In this document: piece by piece, positions 60,094-64,000 of the stretch
Layout: every line of letters begins with the position of its first letter
How positions within the stretch are numbered: position 1 is the stretch's first letter
Origin: Candidatus Acetothermia bacterium
GTDB taxonomy: Bacteria; Bipolaricaulota; Bipolaricaulia; RBG-16-55-9; JANLFV01
NCBI GenBank assembly: GCA_024653345.1
Contig: JANLFV010000001.1
Location: forward strand, 210,387-274,386
DNA length: 64,000 nt
Direction: 5' to 3'
Translations under genes and position numbers: made by a program
Notes under the pieces: model-generated
Databases searched by the model: none
The model's input: the letters and a program-made list of their open reading frames with translations, nothing else
What the model was told of the DNA's origin: nothing

Positions 60094-61200
60094 ATGGCCG
60101 GGCTCTCCTTCCGTTGCGCCGCCTGTGGGCGGGAGTATCCGCTCGAGGCCGCGAGCTGGAATTGCGCCTGCGGCGGGCCGTTCGAGCTTGCGGGCGGGCC
60201 GGCCTTCTCTAGGGCCGGGCTCGAGCCGGGCGAGTGGAGCCTCTGGCGGTATCGGGCCTTCCTCCCCGTCGAGGAGCGGGTCTCGCTCGGGGAGGGGCTG
60301 ACCCCGCTCGTCGCGCTCGAGCTCTTTGGGCTGGAGGCCCACTTCAAGCTCGAGTTCCTGATGCCCACCGGCTCGTTCAAGGACCGCGGGACGGCCGTGC
60401 TCGTGAGCTTCCTGAAGGAGCGGGGGATAAGGGAGGTTGTCGAGGACTCCTCGGGGAACGCCGCGGCCAGCCTGGCGGCCTACTGCGCGCGGGCCGGGAT
60501 CAGGGCGAGGATCTTCGTCCCGAGCTACGCCTCCCCGGCCAAGCTCCGCCAGATCGAGGCCTACGGGGCCGAGCTCGTGCCGGTCCCGGGCTCACGGGCC
60601 GACGCCGCCCGCGCGGCGGAGGCGGCCGCCCGAGCCGGGAGCTACTACGCCAGCCACTACTGGAGCCCGTTCGTCCTGGAGGGCCTGAAGACCTTCGCCT
60701 ACGAGCTCGCGGAGCAGCTCGGCTGGCGCGCGCCCGACAATTTGATCTTCCCGAGCGGCCACGGGACCTTCCTCTTGGGGGCCTACTTTGGCTTCCGCGA
60801 GCTGGCACAGGCCGGGGCGATCTCGCGGCTCCCGCGGCTCTTCGCGGCCCAGGCCGAGGCCTGCGCCCCCCTCGCCGAGGGCTTCAGGCTTGGGCTGGCC
60901 GGCCCGGCGGAGATCACACCGGGGGAGACCATCGCGGAGGGGATCCGCATTGCCAGGCCGGTCCGCGGCCCGCAGGTCTTGAAGGCCATCCGCGAGAGCG
61001 CCGGCGGGGTCGTGACCGTGAGCGACGCTGAGGCCGAAGCGGCCCAGCGCGAGCTGGCCCGGCATGGACTTTATGTTGAGCCGACCTCCGCGGTCGCGGT
61101 CGCCGGGCTGCAGAGGCTGGTCGAGCGGGGCTCGATCAGGCCGGGGGAATTGACCGTCGTCCCCCTCACCGGGAGCGGGCTGAAGGGCGGGAGCGGATGA
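60094..61200 (+). CDS. thrC: Threonine synthase
   Basis: PLP enzyme converting O-phosphohomoserine to threonine; 368 residues from ATG 60094. A zinc-ribbon-like N terminus (CAACGREYPLEAASWNCACG) precedes the PLP lysine in PTGSFKDRGTAV. Then VEDSSGNAAASLAAYCARAG, the phosphate loop NLIFPSGHGTFLLGAYFG, and EPTSAVAVAGLQ. Cysteate or threonine-dehydratase relatives are less likely given the zinc ribbon. First of three tightly packed genes. Confidence 0.9.
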   Translation: MAGLSFRCAACGREYPLEAASWNCACGGPFELAGGPAFSRAGLEPGEWSLWRYRAFLPVEERVSLGEGLTPLVALELFGLEAHFKLEFLMPTGSFKDRGTAVLVSFLKERGIREVVEDSSGNAAASLAAYCARAGIRARIFVPSYASPAKLRQIEAYGAELVPVPGSRADAARAAEAAARAGSYYASHYWSPFVLEGLKTFAYELAEQLGWRAPDNLIFPSGHGTFLLGAYFGFRELAQAGAISRLPRLFAAQAEACAPLAEGFRLGLAGPAEITPGETIAEGIRIARPVRGPQVLKAIRESAGGVVTVSDAEAEAAQRELARHGLYVEPTSAVAVAGLQRLVERGSIRPGELTVVPLTGSGLKGGSG

Positions 61201-61201
61201 A

Positions 61202-62353
61202 ATGAAGGTCCTGATCGCCCCTGGGCCGTTCAAGGGCTCGCTCTCCGCCCCACAGGCGGCGGAGGCGATCGCTCGGGGCTTTAAAGCGGCGCTCCCCCAG
61301 GCCGAGCTGGAGCTGGTCCCCCTGGCCGACGGGGGGACCGGGACGGTCGCGGCCTTAGTCGCGGCCACGAAGGGCCGGCTCTTGACCGCCCGGGTCCACG
61401 GCCCGCTCGGTGAGCCGGTTGAGGCGAGCTGGGGCCTCCTCGGGGACGGGACAACGGCAGTTATCGAGATGGCCGCGGCCGCGGGGCTTTGGCTCGTCCC
61501 GCCGGGGAAGCGGAATCCGCTGAAGACCACCACCTACGGCGTGGGGGAGCTGGTCCGCGCGGCCCTCGCCCATTCCCCAAGGCGGATCATCATCGGCCTG
61601 GGGGACTCAGCGACGGTCGACGGCGGGGCGGGCCTGGCCCAGGCCCTAGGGGTGGGGCTCCTCGACTCCCGGGGCGAGGCGATTCCCCGAGGGAACGAGG
61701 GCCTGGCGCGGCTGGCCCGGCTCGAACTAGGGGGGCTCGACTCCCGGCTTAAGGGGGTCGAGGTCCTCGCCGCCTGTGATGTGGAAAACCCCCTCCTCGG
61801 GCCGGAGGGCGCGGCCTCGGTCTACGGGCCGCAGAAGGGGGCCACCCCGGAGATGGTCCCGCTGCTGGAACGCAACCTCGAGCACTTGGCGGGGGTGATC
61901 ACCCGCGAACTGGGCCGGGAGGTGGCGGCCCTCCCCGGGGCCGGTGCGGCTGGAGGGCTGGGTGCTGGCCTGGCCGCCTTCTTGGGGGCCGAGCTTCGCT
62001 TGGGGATCGAGCTGATCAAAGAGGTCCTGAACTTCGAGGCCCGGCTCGCCGACGCGGACCTAGTGATCACCGGCGAGGGGCAGGTCGACCGGCAGACGGC
62101 CTTCGGGAAGGCCCCGCTCGGGGTGGCCCGCTCGGCGAAGCGCTCGGGCAAGCCGGTGATCTGCTTTGCCGGGGCCATCGGCTCGGGCGCGGAGGGGGTC
62201 TACGCCCAGGGCATCGACGCGCTGGTCCCGATCGTGCCGGGCCCGATCAGCCCAGAGGAGGCCCTAGCCCGGGCCGAGCAACTCCTGGAAGAGGCGGCGG
62301 CGCGGACGGCCAGATTGCTCGAGCTGGCCTGGCAGAGGAGGCCGCAGGGATGA
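61202..62353 (+). CDS. Glycerate kinase, GlxK/GarK family
   Basis: 383 residues. Family marks are LIAPGPFKGSLSAPQAAEAI, VPLADGGTGTVAALV, IGLGDSATVDGGAGLAQALG, GAGAAGGLGAGLAAFLG and ITGEGQVDRQTAFGKAP. It phosphorylates glycerate (usually to 2-phosphoglycerate in this family). It starts one base after thrC and overlaps the dehydrogenase by four bases. With that enzyme it links hydroxypyruvate or glyoxylate to glycolysis. Confidence 0.94.
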   Translation: MKVLIAPGPFKGSLSAPQAAEAIARGFKAALPQAELELVPLADGGTGTVAALVAATKGRLLTARVHGPLGEPVEASWGLLGDGTTAVIEMAAAAGLWLVPPGKRNPLKTTTYGVGELVRAALAHSPRRIIIGLGDSATVDGGAGLAQALGVGLLDSRGEAIPRGNEGLARLARLELGGLDSRLKGVEVLAACDVENPLLGPEGAASVYGPQKGATPEMVPLLERNLEHLAGVITRELGREVAALPGAGAAGGLGAGLAAFLGAELRLGIELIKEVLNFEARLADADLVITGEGQVDRQTAFGKAPLGVARSAKRSGKPVICFAGAIGSGAEGVYAQGIDALVPIVPGPISPEEALARAEQLLEEAAARTARLLELAWQRRPQG

Positions 62354-63318
62354 GAAGGGTCCTGATCACGAGGAAGCTCTTCCCCGAGGCCCTGGCACTG
62401 CTCGAGGATCAGGGGGTCGCCTACGAGATGAATGAGGGCCCGCCGCTCCCCAAGCGGGAGCTGCTGAGGAAGGTCGCGGGAGTGGACGGGCTGATCTGCC
62501 TCCTGAGCGACCGGATCGACCGCGAGGTGCTCGAGGCGGGGAAGGCCCTGAGGGTCGTGGCCAATGTGGCCGTCGGATACGATAACATCGATGTCCAGGC
62601 CGCGAGCGAGCTCGGGATCATGGTGACCAACACACCGGAGGTCCTCACTGAGGCCACGGCCGACCTGACCTTCGGGTTGATCCTGGCCGTGGCGCGGCGG
62701 ATCGTCGAGGGGGATCGGCTCGTCCGGGAGGGAGGGTTCAAAGGCTGGGAGCTGGACCTCCTGCTCGGGGCCGAGGTCCACCACAAGACCCTAGGGATCG
62801 TGGGGTTCGGGCGGATCGGTCAGGCGGTCGCCCGCCGGGCCCGGGGCTTCGGGATGGAGGTCCTCTACTACGATCCCATCCGCAGGCCGGAGCTGGAGCG
62901 GGAGCTCGGGGCCCAATTCGTTCAGCTTAAGGAACTGCTCAGCCGGAGCGACTTCGTCTCGCTCCACTTGCCGCTCACGCCCCAGACCCGCCATCTCATC
63001 GGGAGGGAGGAGCTCGGGCTGATGAAGCCCTCGGCCTTCTTGATCAATGTCGCCCGCGGGCCGATCGTCGATGAGGCGGCCCTGGTCGAGGCCCTGAAAT
63101 CAGGCGAGCTCGCCGGGGCCGGGCTCGATGTCTTCGAGCACGAGCCGGATGTCCACCCCGAACTCCTCAGAATGAGCAATGTCGTCTTAACCCCGCACAT
63201 CGGGAGCGCGGGGCGGGAGACGCGCCTCCGGATGGCCCTCATGGCCGTGGAGAATGTGCTCGCCGCCCTCGCGGGCCGGAGGCCGCCGAACCTCGTCAAC
63301 CCCGAGGTCTGGCCTTAA
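62350..63318 (+). CDS. gyaR: D-glycerate dehydrogenase / glyoxylate-hydroxypyruvate reductase
   Basis: 322 residues of the D-2-hydroxyacid dehydrogenase family. NAD motif TLGIVGFGRIGQAVARRA, substrate arginine region NVARGPIVDEAALVEAL, glutamate in GLDVFEHEPDVHPEL and catalytic histidine in VVLTPHIGSAG. The neighbouring glycerate kinase suggests it reduces hydroxypyruvate or glyoxylate, or oxidises glycerate. The ATGA overlap with the kinase indicates coupled translation. Confidence 0.9.
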   Translation: MRRVLITRKLFPEALALLEDQGVAYEMNEGPPLPKRELLRKVAGVDGLICLLSDRIDREVLEAGKALRVVANVAVGYDNIDVQAASELGIMVTNTPEVLTEATADLTFGLILAVARRIVEGDRLVREGGFKGWELDLLLGAEVHHKTLGIVGFGRIGQAVARRARGFGMEVLYYDPIRRPELERELGAQFVQLKELLSRSDFVSLHLPLTPQTRHLIGREELGLMKPSAFLINVARGPIVDEAALVEALKSGELAGAGLDVFEHEPDVHPELLRMSNVVLTPHIGSAGRETRLRMALMAVENVLAALAGRRPPNLVNPEVWP

Positions 63319-64000
63319 GCGGGCCGGGCCAAGCCGGAGTCGGGGTGAAGTCCGCCACCACCGACCCGCCGATGAACTCCCGGAGGACCGACTCCTCGGG
63401 GACCAGCTCGGGCGGGCAGGGCGAGAGCCAGCTCAATAGCTGGAGCAAGCGCCGCGCCTCGGGATACTGGGGCGAGTCGGGCTCGACCTGCCGGAGGAGC
63501 GGCTCGGCCAAGGGCTTGAGGACCGCCAGCTCGTGCGGCAGGGCGGAGTTGAACATCGCATCGGCATTCTCCTGGTAAGGGAAGACATACTGCTCCTCGC
63601 CGTGGCGGACGCTCGGCCACTGCTCGAGGGTCCGCTGGGCATCGCTCCCCCGCTCCCGGCTGTCCCGGACGATCCGCCGGATCAGCCTTGTATCGGTCGT
63701 GGGGATTCGCGTCAGCCGGTCGAGCCGGAGCTGCGCGACCGCTGAGACATAGATCCGGAAGACGCTCTCCTGAGGGACCTGGGGGACCAGCGCCGGATTG
63801 AGCCCATGCAACCCCTCGATCAGGAGGATATGGCCCCGGCCGAGCCGGACGGTCGGGCCCGCCTCGCTTCGCCCCAAGAGGAAGTTGTAACGCGGGATGG
63901 TCACCCTCCGCCCCTTGAGCAGGGCGAGGAGATGTTTGTTCAACAGCTCCAGGTCGAGGGCCTCGAGGGCCTCGAAGTCCGGCCGCCCCTCCGCATCCCG
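63296..64000 (-). CDS. Uridine-kinase-type nucleoside kinase, 5' end outside the window
   Basis: The last 234 or so codons of a longer gene that continues past the right edge. The kinase part shows FEALEALDLELLNKHLLALL, RYNFLLGRSEAGP, GHILLIEGLHGLNPALVP, RIPTTDTRLIRRIVRDS, FPYQENADAMFNSALP and ILREFIGGS-like LREFIGGSVVADF. These are typical of the nucleoside kinases that carry an N-terminal TGS-like domain in thermophilic anaerobes; the P-loop would lie outside the window. The final 23 bases overlap the convergent dehydrogenase gene. Confidence 0.88.
   Translation of the reverse strand, partial: RDAEGRPDFEALEALDLELLNKHLLALLKGRRVTIPRYNFLLGRSEAGPTVRLGRGHILLIEGLHGLNPALVPQVPQESVFRIYVSAVAQLRLDRLTRIPTTDTRLIRRIVRDSRERGSDAQRTLEQWPSVRHGEEQYVFPYQENADAMFNSALPHELAVLKPLAEPLLRQVEPDSPQYPEARRLLQLLSWLSPCPPELVPEESVLREFIGGSVVADFTPTPAWPGPLKARPRG

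Noticed and set aside
1-64000. tRNA, rRNA, CRISPR arrays, prophage or insertion-sequence genes
   Set aside because: Looked for T-loop motifs, repeat-spacer patterns and transposase or integrase features on both strands by eye; none seen.

Overview
The window is GC-rich bacterial DNA with almost no non-coding space. It carries most of a folate-type Wood-Ljungdahl (reductive acetyl-CoA) pathway: formate dehydrogenase, formyl-THF synthetase, FolD, two MetF/MetV-type methylene-THF reductase sets, the corrinoid protein, its methyltransferase and activator, CO dehydrogenase and acetyl-CoA synthase. Together with an AMP-forming acetyl-CoA synthetase and a SatP-type acetate carrier, this suggests an autotrophic or acetogenic anaerobe, probably thermophilic. 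A deep-branching lineage such as Bipolaricaulota/Acetothermia (OP1) would fit, but that placement is inference from gene content and no marker gene here proves it.

Layout. 1-5175: a LacI-controlled sugar operon (regulator, DapA-family lyase, binding protein, two permeases) with a clear promoter and operator. 5269-9256: DNA-binding PPC protein, endonuclease III, an exported coiled-coil rod protein, an SDR and a Nudix hydrolase. 9364-15029: MobA and formate dehydrogenase, an ACT protein, formyl-THF synthetase and MetV. 15070-25289: one long, mostly overlapping operon that mixes a [NiFe]-hydrogenase-like pair and its maturation protease with two sensor kinases, three single-domain response regulators and two sets of methylene-THF reductase genes. 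25284-29810: FolD, a core methionine synthase, a duplicated molybdopterin-fold protein with a membrane partner, and a DUF2851 protein. 29811-30545: an AT-richer island with a broken hypothetical gene.

30546-42842: the acetyl-CoA synthase operon on the minus strand, in the order cooF, flavoprotein, acsB, acsC, corrinoid activator, cooC, acsD, acsE, cooS/acsA, a 67-residue protein and cooT, behind a promoter with a perfect TATAAT box. 42861-47130: a second cooC with a DUF3786 gene, the SatP carrier and acetyl-CoA synthetase. 47179-64000: fabH-like, cysS, a CARDB surface protein, a LeuC-type hydratase, radical SAM proteins, a second acyl-CoA synthetase, an NAD-salvage cluster (HD, pncC, nadM), and threonine synthase with glycerate kinase and glycerate dehydrogenase. 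A uridine-kinase-type gene is cut by the right edge.

Two things stand out. First, five or more genes have a sigma70-type promoter whose -10 box ends exactly 7 bases before the ATG and have no usable Shine-Dalgarno, so leaderless mRNAs appear normal in this organism. Second, several genes are interrupted: acsB twice, metF copy 1 twice, metV copy 2, the hydrogenase large subunit, cooT, the ACT gene and a hypothetical gene, while the hydrogenase small subunit lacks its N-terminal domain. Some lesions lie in G/C homopolymers and look like sequence errors. Others, such as in-frame TAA/TAG at aromatic positions, are not homopolymer errors and deserve checking. No tRNA, rRNA, CRISPR array or insertion sequence was seen.
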